Source: Coriolopsis trogii (lineage: Eukaryota > Basidiomycota > Agaricomycetes > Polyporales > Polyporaceae). Taken from it: a stretch of 64,000 bases of DNA. The translations under genes were made by a program, and so were the position numbers. The stretch covers positions 1,984,001 to 2,048,000 of the forward strand of contig JAHYIO010000031.1 of the NCBI GenBank assembly GCA_020543525.1. Reading direction: 5' to 3'. Shown piece by piece: positions 1-13,005 of the stretch. The notes beneath the pieces are model-generated. The model did no database searches, had not been told where the DNA came from, and was given only the letters and a program-made list of their open reading frames with translations. Numbering within the stretch: the stretch's first letter is position 1; the number at the start of each line of letters is the position of its first letter.

Positions 1-69
1 CTCGGGGGTCCCGGGGTAGGGGTAGGAGTACGATGCGAAGTTCTCGGAGTAGTCGTTGTCCGAGTCCAT
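1..69 (-). CDS. 5' end of an unidentified gene (partial)
   Basis: An ATG on the minus strand at 67-69 opens 23 codons (start MDSDNDYSENF) that run off the left edge of the window. The peptide is acidic, then rich in Ser, Tyr and Pro, as in disordered N-termini of fungal regulatory proteins. No domain is visible, so no function is given. The gene is divergent from the peroxidase at 1229 and shares its upstream region. Confidence 0.45.
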   Translation of the reverse strand, partial: MDSDNDYSENFASYSYPYPGTPE

Positions 70-1228
70 GTTCCTGGGAACAAAGCTCGGCCTCTGCCGA
101 GACAATCTGCCTGGCCGACACCGTGATCTCTACTGATCCCGTCCTTCGTTCAATTGGACACATAGCAAGTCTGGCTTAACCCTCTCAACTTCGCTGCTGC
201 CTTGCGGTATTTTGTGGTCAGACTGGCTGTGTCGTGCAGCGCGGTACGACTCGTCTGCACAATACGACTCGGCACCGTACCTGACCCTCGGTTTTCTCTC
301 ATCCTCACGCCTTGCCAAGCACAGGGTTTCTCAGGCCAGTCGATCCCGGTGACGATTTTCTCTCAAGGTGAACATCTCTGCGTGGTAAGCACGAGCTGAA
401 AGCTAATAGAATACGGTACACCCATTCCATGGTACCCATCAAGGCTTGTCAAGCCGCGTCGCTCAAAGTTGACGTTCCGGGGCTTCTGCTCTACCAAGCA
501 GGGATCGTTCATCACCAAGGTCTGCCACTAGAAAGACCATCCTCTACACTTGTAAAGCAGGTGCAGCAGATGTTCCCTCGGGGAGCGGCTCACAATCACG
601 ACCGGTTCTTCTCCCACAAGAAAAAAGGTCGTAACCGCGCTCCCACTGCCCCGGAGGCCTGAGTACCAATTCCATGGAATGTCACTCAGCATCACGCAAA
701 TGCTATACATTCTCACCCGATCGTGGTACCGGGTGCATCGCTGTACTCGCAGGAACAAGGATCCGTCCCGCGCCCGTCCTGCTCTCTTGGGCCTCCCGCT
801 CACAGCGAGTAGCCCGTGTCTCTTTCCTCGGTACGTTATTCTCTCATGAGAACACCGAGTTTGTTGTGAACAGGTGGTACCAGCACCCCTCGGATCGTAT
901 GGTACTGGGTAATATCCGTGTCCTTTGGGCTGCCAGGTGTCTTCCATTGGCCCTCCATCGCCCGAATTGCGACACACCGACTCTATGGTGTACCCTGGTA
1001 TACGCAATCCAGCATATGGTGGCTAGTCCACGCTGTCAAAATACAACGGTTATGATTGGCTCTTACCATGGATTGGGACTCACGTCGAGGTTGTTCGCTA
1101 CGGACCATCGCAAGTCGCGAACGATGCAAGTCGAGGTTTGAGACAGTATAAAGAGGCTCGAGAAATGACCTCGAGTCTTCAGGACATCGACAGCTCTCCT
1201 CTCGAGCATCTCAACTTCTCTCTGAACG
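70..1228. promoter_or_regulatory. Divergent intergenic region upstream of the peroxidase
   Basis: About 1.16 kb without a convincing gene lies between the partial minus-strand gene and the peroxidase. The open frames here overlap on both strands and lack signal peptides, splice structure or motifs. Apart from the TATA box at 1147 I could not assign specific metal- or stress-response elements with confidence. Confidence 0.4.
1147..1153 (+). promoter_or_regulatory. TATA box of the manganese peroxidase gene
   Basis: TATAAAG lies 76 bp upstream of the ATG at 1229, a usual spacing for strongly expressed fungal secreted-enzyme genes. It supports the chosen start codon. Confidence 0.6.
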
Positions 1229-2630
<1,402 letters not shown>

Positions 2631-2759
2631 ACGTCTCTACACCTTGCGCGGGGTGTTGTTGTGCAGACTTAGAGCGGCTCTACTGTCCAGTCTCATTTAT
2701 ATATGCGGGTGCTTTCGGCAGGGTGTTTCCACCAGAATTTTTGTATCATTGGGTATCTG

Positions 2760-2765
2760 AATAAA
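2760..2765 (+). terminator. Candidate polyadenylation signal of the peroxidase gene
   Basis: AATAAA lies 130 bp after the peroxidase stop codon, a plausible 3' UTR length. Not tested by transcript data. Confidence 0.4.
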
Positions 2766-3624
2766 AATGACTATCCACGTTCATCAGAGTCTCTCCCAGA
2801 GGCCGTTTTCGACCACTGTGTGCGAGTATCGGTTGGCAACGGCCACGAGTCTGGCTCGAGCTCGAGGATCTCTTCCTTTTTGTGGTGTCTGTCGGGAACC
2901 GCCTCCCGAGTTGGTAGGAGGAAGCCCGCACGTTCGCACCAATTTCGACATACTCGACAAGTACGCTGGCCATTGGTAATAGAAGGGACGCTTCGTCCTG
3001 AAGGAATTGTGTTCGATCTGGCAGTGCATACGACCTTGTACACTCCATCCTCCTATGACGATGAATCACTATGACTTCATTACAACACAACCTTGGAAGT
3101 TTCCCCTTCGTGCGCGACCGACTCATATATATGCAATGTGCAACTTGCCAGAGGGTTTCAACCATCGGCACATATAGATTCCGATCGAGTGGACTATGTA
3201 TGTGCGAATCCGCGTTCTTCTCACACCCTTGTGCTGGACAGAGTACATACCTTTGCAAACATACGACGGCTAATACAACGTCCACTCTCTCGGAAACTCG
3301 CGCTTACCAAGGCATGGACGTGAATGGCAATCGCAGACTCATGATGGTGACCTATCAATACAACATCGAGTAGCAGTGAGTGAGTACTGTCTCAGCGCAA
3401 CGGAGTAGAGATATCATACATCAAGGTTAGATACAATAGATACATCAGAGACTAGCAAAAGGTTTACGTCCGTATACCGACTCTTTGGGGAGGTACGAGA
3501 GAAGAGATGCGCGGTCCAAAAACTACATCGCGCGGAGGTGGAGGAACGAGCAATCGACAGCGATATGTAACGAGCAACGAGCGACAAGTGACAAGGACGA
3601 CGAACAGCATGCGCGATTTGAGAC
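2766..3624. other. Intergenic, convergent 3' regions
   Basis: About 0.86 kb between the peroxidase (+) and the RING E3 gene (-). Small overlapping frames only; no gene, RNA or repeat that I can support. Confidence 0.4.
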
Positions 3625-6163
3625 TTAACTCCGCTGCCTCCGCTGCCGCTTGCTCTTCTTCTTTCCCTGCGGGACCTCAACCGGCCGCTGACAGATCGGG
3701 CACCTTCCCGACACGTCCGTCAACCATGGGTCAAGGCAAGTTTGCTGTTCAACCGCTCCAAGTCAGCGAACAGCCGACAAACAGGAAAACAGAGCAAGTG
3801 ACTCACGTGGAAGACATGCCCGCATGACAGCAGCCGGAGGGGCTGCGCACCCTCGCCCGCGTCGTTTAACTTGAGCGCATCCCGCTCCTCCTCCGTCACC
3901 GCCTCCACCTGGATCTCTTGCGTCTGCTCATCGCCTGCGCCCGCTCCCGCTCCCGCTCCCTCCTTCGCGTTCGCTTGGCCTCCATTCTCGCCTCCGCCTG
4001 CACTTGCAGCGGCGTCAGCACGCTTCTTGCCCCTCACCCGCTTCGGCTCCTCAAAGTCCATGAGACAGATCGCGCACACGGCCCGGTTCCCCTCCAGACG
4101 GACGAACGGGTACTCGCCCTTCTCCCACATCTCGTCCCACGGCACATCCTCCTCGTCCTCATCCTCGCCGTGCTCATGCCCATCCGTAGCCCCACCGCTC
4201 CCGCCGCCACTCTCCTTATTTCCGTCCGCCTTCCCCTGCGACGACGACCCGGACTGCTTCCCTGCCTTCTTGCGCCGGAAGAACGCGAAGCGCCGCTTTG
4301 GCGCCGATGTCGAGGCGGACGGCGCCGGGCTCTTTGGGGGGTACGAGTAAGCTTCAGGCGGGACGGTGACCGGGGAAGTGCCGGTCTTGGTCTCCGTTGT
4401 CTCGCTTGGGGGTGGTGGAATGTAAAGCACGAGCGGGATCTGGTCAACGACGCTCTTCGGAAGCTTCTGAATCTCCGGCTTGATGAGATATGGGTTCTGG
4501 AGCGGGTGTCTGCCCAGGCAAAGGAGGATGATGCTGTATAGGAGCTGCGGGAGAGAATGCGTCAGAGCAAGTTCGCGACTAATTTGTAGAAGTGTAACGG
4601 CACCAGTGGCCGAGGACTCACATAAACAACGGGGCCAATCACGAAAACGAGGAGGCCGAGCAAGAATACTTCGAGGATCATGAGATACAGCGTGCACAGA
4701 ATCCCGAAGGTAAGCCACCAGAGGTGAGGCGAGGTGATTCGGCAGCTGTTGACGGACGTATACTCGAGGACATGCGCGGCTAGGAACCATGCCAACGTCA
4801 GGAAAGACGTGAGAAGCGAGATTCTGTGAGTATATGCGCATACTGTCAGCAAGATTCAGGAGCGAGAACAGTGGAGGACAAACCGAGCATATAGCCGTGA
4901 TTGAGGGGCTGGGTGTGCATTCTGTGCATTCCCGCTTGTACCCTCATACGAGAGCCCCGCCGTACGCCTAGGTTGTGGCCGACGTGGCGTTCCCCTCGCC
5001 TCATCATTCGCGGGGGGAAAGTGAGGTTCGCCATTCAAGACTCGCTGCGTTGCGAGCTCGGTGTCTCTGTCACGAGCCCTTCGGTCAAGTCTAAGATGCA
5101 AATGGTGAGCCACAAGGAAATATGAATGATAGGTCAGGAGGCGCACATTCCATTATTAGCCCTATCTCGATGCCATCCCCATACTGCGAGCAGGGTGCTC
5201 AGGAAGGTCTTGACCAGCCATAGAGAGTTCCATATTCCTAGAGGCCTGTCACACGCTGTCCATTCGGACACTCCGGGCATGGTAGGACTCTCATGAGTGC
5301 CGGCGAACACTAGGAGGACAATCACGATCACGAACTGGGAAGACAATGGGTCAGATGGGACATCCGGAATGTCGATGCACACCCAACGCAAGGAAAACTA
5401 CAACATGACCTTCATACCGCGGCAGTGGTGTCCCTCGTTTCTGAGTTCACACCCCTGAAGCATCAACTATGCCTTAGAAGACCGCTATGCGAAGGTGCTC
5501 ATTCGTACAAATGGCCAGCATATGCCTTGTAACGGTGCCGTACCACTATGTCATGCTGACCTAGGGCCAACATCACTCGCGATGGATCGTGCAACAGGAC
5601 CGAAGTCGAGGGACAGGAATGTAGCCAGCACTGATGATTGTAGGGGTTCGACGTACCTGACCCATCCACCACAGTACACTGAAAATAAGAGAGAGTAACG
5701 CTTTTCGAGCTCTCGTATCCGGCCCCGCGGCCAACAGTATCTCCAAGATCCTGCCGATGAACCCATTTGACGATTCCTGTTCACGCTCCTCGCCGTTGGC
5801 CTCCTGGTTTGTCTCGACCGGCCTGCGTTCTTCGATGAGAGGCACATCCCATGCATGGCGGTTTGAAGCCGCGCGAGTAGGGGATGCAGGCAGGTTCAGG
5901 GTTTCTCCTGGGAGAGTCAAAGGAGGCAAGAACGGTCCCGGACGCTGGGTAGACTGTCGGGCTGTGGAGGGAGCCAGGGCCGGGAATATCAGGCCATCCT
6001 CGGAGAGCGGCCTCGGAGCAGAAGATTCAGAGCGATGGGTTGCATGTCGTTGCGGGCGCGAGGCACGGGAGGCTGATTGCGTCACATATGAAGAGGACGC
6101 GGGGAAAGCTCCGACAGATCGCGACCTCCGGTGTGCACGGTCAGCTTGCATTTGGGACTGCAT
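3625..6163 (-). CDS. Multipass membrane RING-H2 E3 ubiquitin ligase
   Basis: Probable membrane-bound ubiquitin ligase. Exons read from the minus strand: 6163-5657, possibly 5454-5410, then 5334-5147, 5090-4884, 4823-4622, 4544-3807 and 3744-3625; phases agree except that the donor of the small 45-nt exon is weak (GTCATG). The Ser/Pro-rich N-terminus is followed by about five hydrophobic segments, for example FVIVIVLLVF and LTLAWFLAAHVL. After these come a basic stretch, an acidic linker and the RING-H2. The first Cys pair is CAIC. A Gly/Ala-rich insert separates it from CGHVFHQTC, and CPIC closes the domain. The RING is split by an intron after HVFH, and all eight ligands are present. The tail is basic (KKKSKRQRRQRS). 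The frame opens upstream of 6163 with GTG, so I start at the first ATG. Substrate unknown. Confidence 0.8.
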
Positions 6164-6875
6164 GTTGCGACTCGGGGGCGTAGAGTGCGTGCCCACTGGC
6201 CACAGACGTGAACGTTATACGGGGAGAGAGAGAGGAGCCTATGACGGCGTGGACAGGAGTCTGGGAGGATCCATTCCGTGAGACCACGTTCAGAGTAGAG
6301 TTCAATCAGATAGCCTGACCACATACCGTCGAATCAACCTCTTCTCTGCTGGCTGGCCGGGATCGTGGCCAAGGCGTGGCGAGTCATGCGACCGGTAAGA
6401 GGACGGCGAGAGGAAAGCGCATATAGCCCACGAACGAAGGTTATATGCGAATGGAAGTGCGCCTACACATCGGGATGGCCTTGGCGTAGCACGGACGAGT
6501 AAGCAGCTAAGCGCCAGGGTGTTTGCACTGACGCGTCACGGCGCGGCTCTCCGAAGGCTGTGTTCCAGATACTACATAACACATCTCCTTGGTCCTTGTC
6601 TCTCGTCCGTCTATCTAGCCCATCTGTCGCGACAGTGTCATGCTCGCAATACCTCACGCGCCTCGAGCGGGCGAAACGACGCAACGACGAAGGCGCATTG
6701 TCCGAAGAGAAGAGAAGTCATCACAACAAACCATCCTTGATTCTCACGACAAAACAACATACAAATCTGCAGCGCATCCGCCGCCATATGCTACATACAA
6801 CGTCTCGTAGTGACGTTCCCTGCCTCCAGAATACAAACATAACGACAAGTACGAAAGAGCCCACAAACCAACGCC
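6164..6875. other. Intergenic region between two minus-strand genes
   Basis: About 0.7 kb holding the promoter of the RING gene and the 3' end of the GTPase gene. No coding pattern seen. Confidence 0.4.
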
Positions 6876-9742
6876 TCACAATAATCGGGTGATGACGCCC
6901 AGTCCCTAGAATCCCGTCGTCAGTCAGGAAACAAAAGAACATCTATACGGAAGCTCTCGCACCTTGGTCTTCCCTTCTCTGAACAGGAGCTTCATGCCCT
7001 CTTTGATGAACTCCGGGTGCGAGATGAACTCGAAGATTACCGTCGCTCGGTCCCCAGTTCGGAGGATGCCTTGCGGGTGGTCCATAGAGACTATCCGTAC
7101 AGTTTGACGTACAGCCTACAAACGCCACGATGTCAGCGTTACAGATCCAATTACACACCCGGTGATGATGTAGCATGACACGAGCCACCTACCCCGCAGT
7201 GCAGCATAGCCTGATAGTTCCTCTGCAGGGTCGTGTTATGACTGTGAACCGATCAGCTCGGAGGCCTGCGTACAAAACACGAAATCCGCTGCCTGAGCGA
7301 CACGTACTATAGGATCAGGACTTGACCCTCGAATTGCCGGATTGCTATGCAAGCGCAGGTGAGTCCTCGACGCCAAAGCCACACGTTAAAGGCAATAAGC
7401 ACCTTTCGGAGGGGTCTCGCTCTTGTGTACCAAAACCATTCCTTTCCGGACATCCGTGCGCCTTACACGCTTCAGCGCGAACGACACGCATTGCCCTGCC
7501 TCTGCGCTTGGCACTCGCGCCCTGATACACGATGCATATTAGCATTCCAGTCACGCAGCAACCACAACGGTTCTCAGCGTCCCTGGAAACTCAAAACGTA
7601 CCGTTTGCGTTCGATGGACTTGATCACGGTGCTGTGGAAGTTGCCATTCGAGTCAGGGCCGAAGGACACGGCGTCTCCGGTCCTGACGGTGCCCGAGTTG
7701 AGGATCCCATCGACTACAGTTCCGACGTATGGCACGGAGTAGACTTCGGTGATAGAGTACTAACAAACTAAATCAGACGTTCTCCCTGTGAGACGGATCC
7801 AGCCGATGTGCATACCTCTAACGGCTGGTCGGTCAAGAACTTCTCGTTGTCGCTCTCGCTGGCCGGAAGCAAGTTGAGGAAAGTCCTCAGCTGTAGCACC
7901 CGCATTAGCGACAGGCGCAATTCGGACCGATGATCAACGTACATAATCTAGCCCTTGTCCTGTGACATTGGATAATTGGAACACCGGTGCTAATCTGCCA
8001 GGTGTCAAGTAAGACGGCGGTTCGCCCAACCTGGTCAGAGGATGCAAGTACACATACCGCTCCTTCCCGAAGGACTTCGCCACCGCAACTGCGCTCTCCA
8101 TCGACTTCACAAACACGGGCGTTTTTCTGCACAAAAGCGATCAATTGGTGTGCTCCCTAACCACCGTGGACGGACGAAGCACGCACCTGCACCCCGGGCT
8201 GCGCAGAATCTTGGACACCTGCTCCACGGTCTTCGCGAGGATGTTTGGCGGAGTCATGTCAATCTGCAATCCGGATCCAGCATTACTGGCGCCCTCCATA
8301 TACTCAAAGAGAACGTAGACAAACCTTGGTTATGCACACCACCACCGGCACGCTCAGCGCGAGTGCTATCGCTAAGTGCTCCTTGGACATGCCAATAAGC
8401 CCTGCGTTCCCTCCGACAATGAGGATCACACACGACGGAGACCCCGACGTCAACCCGTATAATGTAGTCTTCAAGTACCTTTCATGCCCCGCAAGGTCTG
8501 TATAGCAAGGCAGGATCAGCGCCCCGCCTTTTCAGCTTGAACGGCACGCATATACTGACCGCTGAAGGATATGATCTTGGAGGCTTGTATTGATATCTCC
8601 TCCCACCCCATCTTCTCGCGACGAATCACCTCGGGGTCGCTGGAGTGCGCTGTGGTCGGAAGTATAGGCTTGCCGGTAGGTCCGAAACCCAGGATCTAAG
8701 GAACAATGGGTACGTGCTCCCTGTCATGCGTAGGGACAGACGTACCTCCATGCCCACGCTGGAGGTTCGGCCGCTCTCAATTTCGTGCTTGTGCCTGAAT
8801 AAGCTGACTCGCGCACGACCTCTACCATCATCTAACTGGCCTGGGAGAGGGTAAGGCGAGGATGAGGCGGAGGTTGGAGAGGAGGTGGAGGTGAAGGTGG
8901 AGGTGGAGGAGACATACCTCTGGTGAGGACGCCTAATGTCGTGGACTTTCCACTGTCCACATTACCGACCACCGCGCACCGCACTTCCGGAGTCGAAGCG
9001 ACGTCGGGCGGTGGTAATCGTAACAGCAACGCCGCTCTAGGGTGGTCTATCCTGTCGTCGAAGAGGACTGACGTCTGTCGAGGATGGTACCAATTATTAG
9101 CTGACCAGAGAACAGAGGCGTTCGCCGCACCTTGCCGCCGACCTCGTCTACGACGGTCGTCGTCTCCTGGATGATAACGTCGAGCTCATCCGCAGTCTTG
9201 GGCGTGCCGTACCATGCGTCCTCGACGGTCCCCGACTGGGGCGCGAAGAGCTTCGCATTGGGAGGGTGCGAACCTATTCGGAAGACGTACTCGCCAAAGT
9301 TGCGGGTGAGTAATGAGGCGATCATGTTCCGCGCCTTCTCGAGGTTGTCCGGTATCCGAGACAGAAGTAATGACTGAGGCGCGCCGACGTGAGCACACAC
9401 ATTGGCGGTATGACATTACGATTGTGGTGCGACGGTGCCAGGAGACTCAGAGGGTGAAAGAGTGGAACGCACCTGAAGCTGCTCATCGATGTCTGACAGC
9501 CCTGCATCTCCATTACCCACCGCCGGAGAGTCTGGTATTGACTCTGCAGTCGGAGATTTGGGAGCGTCGCTAGCCTCGGTGGTATCTTTGCGTGCGGATG
9601 CTTGTGATTTGGCTCCACCCTTCTTCGTATCCTTCAGGTCCACCCTGGCCATGCGCTCCGCGAGGGCTTGCGCGCGCTGCTTCGCAACCTCGCGGTGCGA
9701 TATCTCGTCTATCTCGGTTTGGAAGGTTCGTAAGCTGGTCAT
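6876..9742 (-). CDS. GTPBP1-like translational GTPase
   Basis: Cytosolic GTPase related to EF1A, of the GTPBP1/GTPBP2 group linked to mRNA turnover and ribosome rescue. Sixteen exons join in phase to 630 residues (9742-9473, 9373-9131, 9074-8918, 8840-8746, 8695-8560, 8497-8325, 8263-8187, 8126-8058, 7994-7943, 7890-7816, 7759-7602, 7521-7403, 7344-7308, 7241-7193, 7115-6963, 6905-6876). G1 is GNVDSGKST at about residues 208-216. The family segment [14 protein letters not shown] follows, then G3 DLAGHERY and G4 TKID. The beta-barrel domains include [10 protein letters not shown]. The last 30-nt exon restores the family ending GLGVITRLL after LLFREGKTK. The N-terminal 170 residues are charged and variable. 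The model rests on sequence match and phase. Confidence 0.92.
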
Positions 9743-10306
9743 GGTATGTGAGCGTGAGGTGTATATGCGATCAGCTCGCGAGGCGGTTTATATGGTGATG
9801 AAGTGCGAGTCAAGTCCAGTCAGACTTGGTATGTGGAGAAACTGCTAAGATGTCACTCTTGCCAGAATGACTCGCGTCACGCTCAGCCTCGTCTCACCGG
9901 ATCTCGGGTCTCTGACCTGTATACAAACACATCCCGGTTTGTGGAGTCCATGCAATGAGCTGATTGATCTCGTTTTTGCGAACACGGAGAACGTTGAAAG
10001 TCACAACCTCAGGAAAAAATGCGGGGAAGGGACAAGCGTCGACAGGTAACTGTTACAGTGTGAAGGTTTGGCGCTTGAGCACGTGATACACCTTTTGCAG
10101 CGCGAACTTGTCGTGGTTTGGGTCCTGACCATTGTTTACCACATCCGACGCGCCATCCTGCATAACTTCTCCTTCTGACCGTGTGTCAATGTTTCTACAT
10201 TGCTCTTGACACATAGCACGAACCAAGACGCGACTTTGTACCTCTTAACGCAAGGCGGATCATTCACCATCCACTGTCATCATTCCCAAGCCTTGACCAA
10301 ATCGCG
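9743..10306. promoter_or_regulatory. Divergent promoter region between the GTPase and the HPD-protein genes
   Basis: About 0.56 kb between two divergent start codons. No TATA box stands out and no small ORF looks real. Confidence 0.4.
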
Positions 10307-12401
10307 ATGTCCTTCACGGCGGGGTCATCCCGTCCTCCCGGACTGCGGTATGTCACTGGCTCCAGACCCGGAGTTGTCGACCGCACCCAATCATCTCGAG
10401 TTTTGAACACTCCAAACGCGACGCTCTCGTTCGCATCCTATGACGCCTTCGCCGCCACCGGGATCGGCGGTGACGCCAAATCCCGCAGACGAAAGTACGA
10501 CCGTGACCCGGCGCGCCCGAAGCGCATCGTCATTGAAATCATGCCCGGAAGCATGATACCAAATAAGTGGCGGTTTGTGCCCAGCGCGCATCGTGCGCCT
10601 GGGGTGGAGGACGAGGGTGTGTGGCCGCGGCTGGTTATCCTATGCGGGTAAGTGCTACAATCGCTTTACTTCACTGTCCCACCTCACATATAAATACCTG
10701 TCCTATGTGGATTGGTGTGCTTAGTGAGCCATGCATCATGTCAGAAGACCAGTGGGACATATACAAGCTTGACCCTGCATACGATTGCTTTGTTCCTGCA
10801 AATGGCCATCCGGTCATCAGTCGCAAAGACCCGCAACAGTGGCAAGAGACCCTCTCATCGCGTGCGAGTAGCACATCGGAACACATTTCTTCCAAGAAAC
10901 GGCGCGCTCGATCTCCTGGCACGGACGGGGACGACCAATCCGCGAACTTGAATAAGAAATTCCGAACAGTGGTTTCTCTCGTCACGGACGAAGAGGGTAG
11001 TGAACTCGAAGAGATCACCGAGTCCGATGAGGAAGACGAAGTGGAGGAGATTGTCGTCGAGGAGACCCCAAAGAAGCGTTCTGCGAACTCGCAGACCCAG
11101 GAAAGGCGCAAAGCGCGCGAGGAACGCACACAGGAGCGACGTGCAAAGGTCAAGGCGAAGACGGATTCCACTTTCGAACCAACCCGGTCGAAGACACCAG
11201 ATATCGTCGACCTTAATATGGAGGACTCTTCACCAGATGCTTCATCGCCGGACGGCACGCCAGCTGCAGGACCTACCAAGAGAAAAGGTGCGTAGGCTGA
11301 GCTTGAGTCCGTAGCTATGCTCATGGAGTGCACTTGCACAGTATTCTCAGGGGGGGAATCTCCGGAAGAGCGCTCTCCACGAGAGCGAGAGTACCAGTCC
11401 AATAAGCGTGCACGCACACAGTCGCCTAGGGCTATCAGGGCCGAGCTGAACCGCAAACGTACTGATCGAGATCGACGGCGACTGGCTCGAATGCAGGAAC
11501 GCTTGAATGGTCTCAAGGAGCATCGTGAGCAGCGGCTCTGGGATGAGATCCTTGCGGATACGCCTTTCCCCTCCCCACCGCCTTCCCAACACAGTGGTGC
11601 GTCATATCCCTGGATATCGAGGAGCTCTATTCTGACGTTGTTGTAGCCGGAGACGAACATCACCCTGCGCCTGAAGCAACACAATCTAGTGCAAGTCAAG
11701 GAGACGATGACGAGGCTAGACGTCAGGCTGCAATCGAAGAGTCCCGACGTAAACTCGCAGAACTCGAGAAGGACCGGCCACTCTGGGAACAGGAAGCTCG
11801 CAAGCGTGCTATGCAGGAACAGCTGGAAGAAGAGGCTCGTCGGATACGCAAAGAGCAAGAACGTCTCCGCGCCGCCGAAGCTGCAGAGATGGAGAGGCGA
11901 CAACGCCGACGTGCAGAGACCGAAACGGCCGAGGCGGAACATCGTGCACAAGCCGAGAGGGTGCGCGTAGAGCGCGAGCGCGAGCAACGCCGCAGGAAGG
12001 AGCGCGAACGCTGGTCGTACGGACCTTGGACGACGACGCGGGCCATTGAACGATACAAGATGCTTTGCGAGGAGTTCGACGCGGCCAAGTTCTCTGTCGA
12101 CAACCCTGTGGACTTTGAGATGGTGCCGTGGCCGGTGCTGCACAACCCTCTGACGCTCCGGCTGGAGAACATCGAGTGGAGCGCCGTCGAGGCTTTCTTT
12201 GAGGCTGCGAAGAAGCACATGCGCGGCCAGGACTACAAGGCGTTCGTCGAGAAGAGCCACAAGCGGTTCCATCCTGACCGGTGGCGCGCGCGCGGGGTGC
12301 TCAAGAGCATCACCGATGACGAGCTGCGTGGTTGTCTGGAAGTCGCGGCCAACACTGTCGCCCAAGCCTTGACACCGATCTGGAGAGAGTTGAGGGGCTG
12401 A
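10307..12401 (+). CDS. Coiled-coil protein with C-terminal HPD (J-like) module, NFKBIL1-like ending
   Basis: Four exons in phase (10307-10647, 10725-11287, 11351-11596, 11647-12401) give 634 residues. The N-terminal third contains WRFVPSAHRAPG and an acidic nuclear-type region (EEDEVEEIVVEE). A long charged helix rich in Arg, Glu and Gln follows (about residues 390-510), probably a coiled coil. The C-terminus has WSYGPWTTTRAIERYK, an aromatic VPWPVL segment, and then KSHKRFHPDRWRARG, with an HPD motif near the end of the chain. Helix-rich N-terminus, long Arg/Glu helix and terminal HPDR resemble the end of NFKBIL1-type proteins, but this is by eye and uncertain. It is unlikely to be a standard DnaJ, because the HPD sits at the extreme C-terminus and no full J-domain precedes it. 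Confidence 0.8.
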
Positions 12402-13005
12402 TGTTTTGGTTGCTGTGTTACGGAAGGAACATTGGAAGGAAGTTCTGCATTGTATCAGAGGGTTTTTGTATTATCTACTGTTGTGAAGACACCCTCGAAA
12501 CTGTTAACTATGTATCGCACCTGACTACGCTTCGTATGGTGTATGGTACGTCGTCTTTTCTTACTCACATGGTTCTGTTTTAGGACCAAGTGTGGCTGAC
12601 CGTTGGTGCACAGGTCGGCTTCCTGCAATTGAGTGGACCCACAATTCTTCTTCCACCTCCCGCCGGCGCATTCTCATAATCCGTCCCTATGATGCTCTAT
12701 CGGCGCGGAATGCCCACAGTTTCGTGATCGTCAGGGGGATTTATGGGCTACCTTATCCAGATACTCGTTCGCAGACGATGGAGTCTTCCACTGTCGTAAC
12801 GCCGATGGAGAATCTCTTGGTCGTGCATGACCAGCCGCAATGCTTGCGGAGTGATCATGCGCGATCGAGAACTGCGTGCTGTAGGTCTCAAAAGGAGCAT
12901 CCTCGCCAATTGCCTGATTGGTTGGGTACGAGATTCTCCCACTTTTACTCCGAAGGGATATATCTACCCGCGACTTCACGCGGTGAACGTGGCAGGTCCT
13001 ACAAC
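12402..13005. other. Intergenic, upstream of the CBM1 protein
   Basis: About 0.6 kb. Short frames on both strands without domain signals; presumably 3' UTR and promoter. Confidence 0.4.

Noticed and set aside
6164..6196. RING gene start at 6196
   Set aside because: The codon there is GTG; the first ATG in the frame is at 6163.
10671..12365. 564-residue open frame on the minus strand
   Set aside because: It is the antisense shadow of the charged coiled-coil gene at 10307-12401; its Ser/Arg/Leu composition mirrors the Glu/Arg codons of the sense strand, and the sense gene has consistent splicing.
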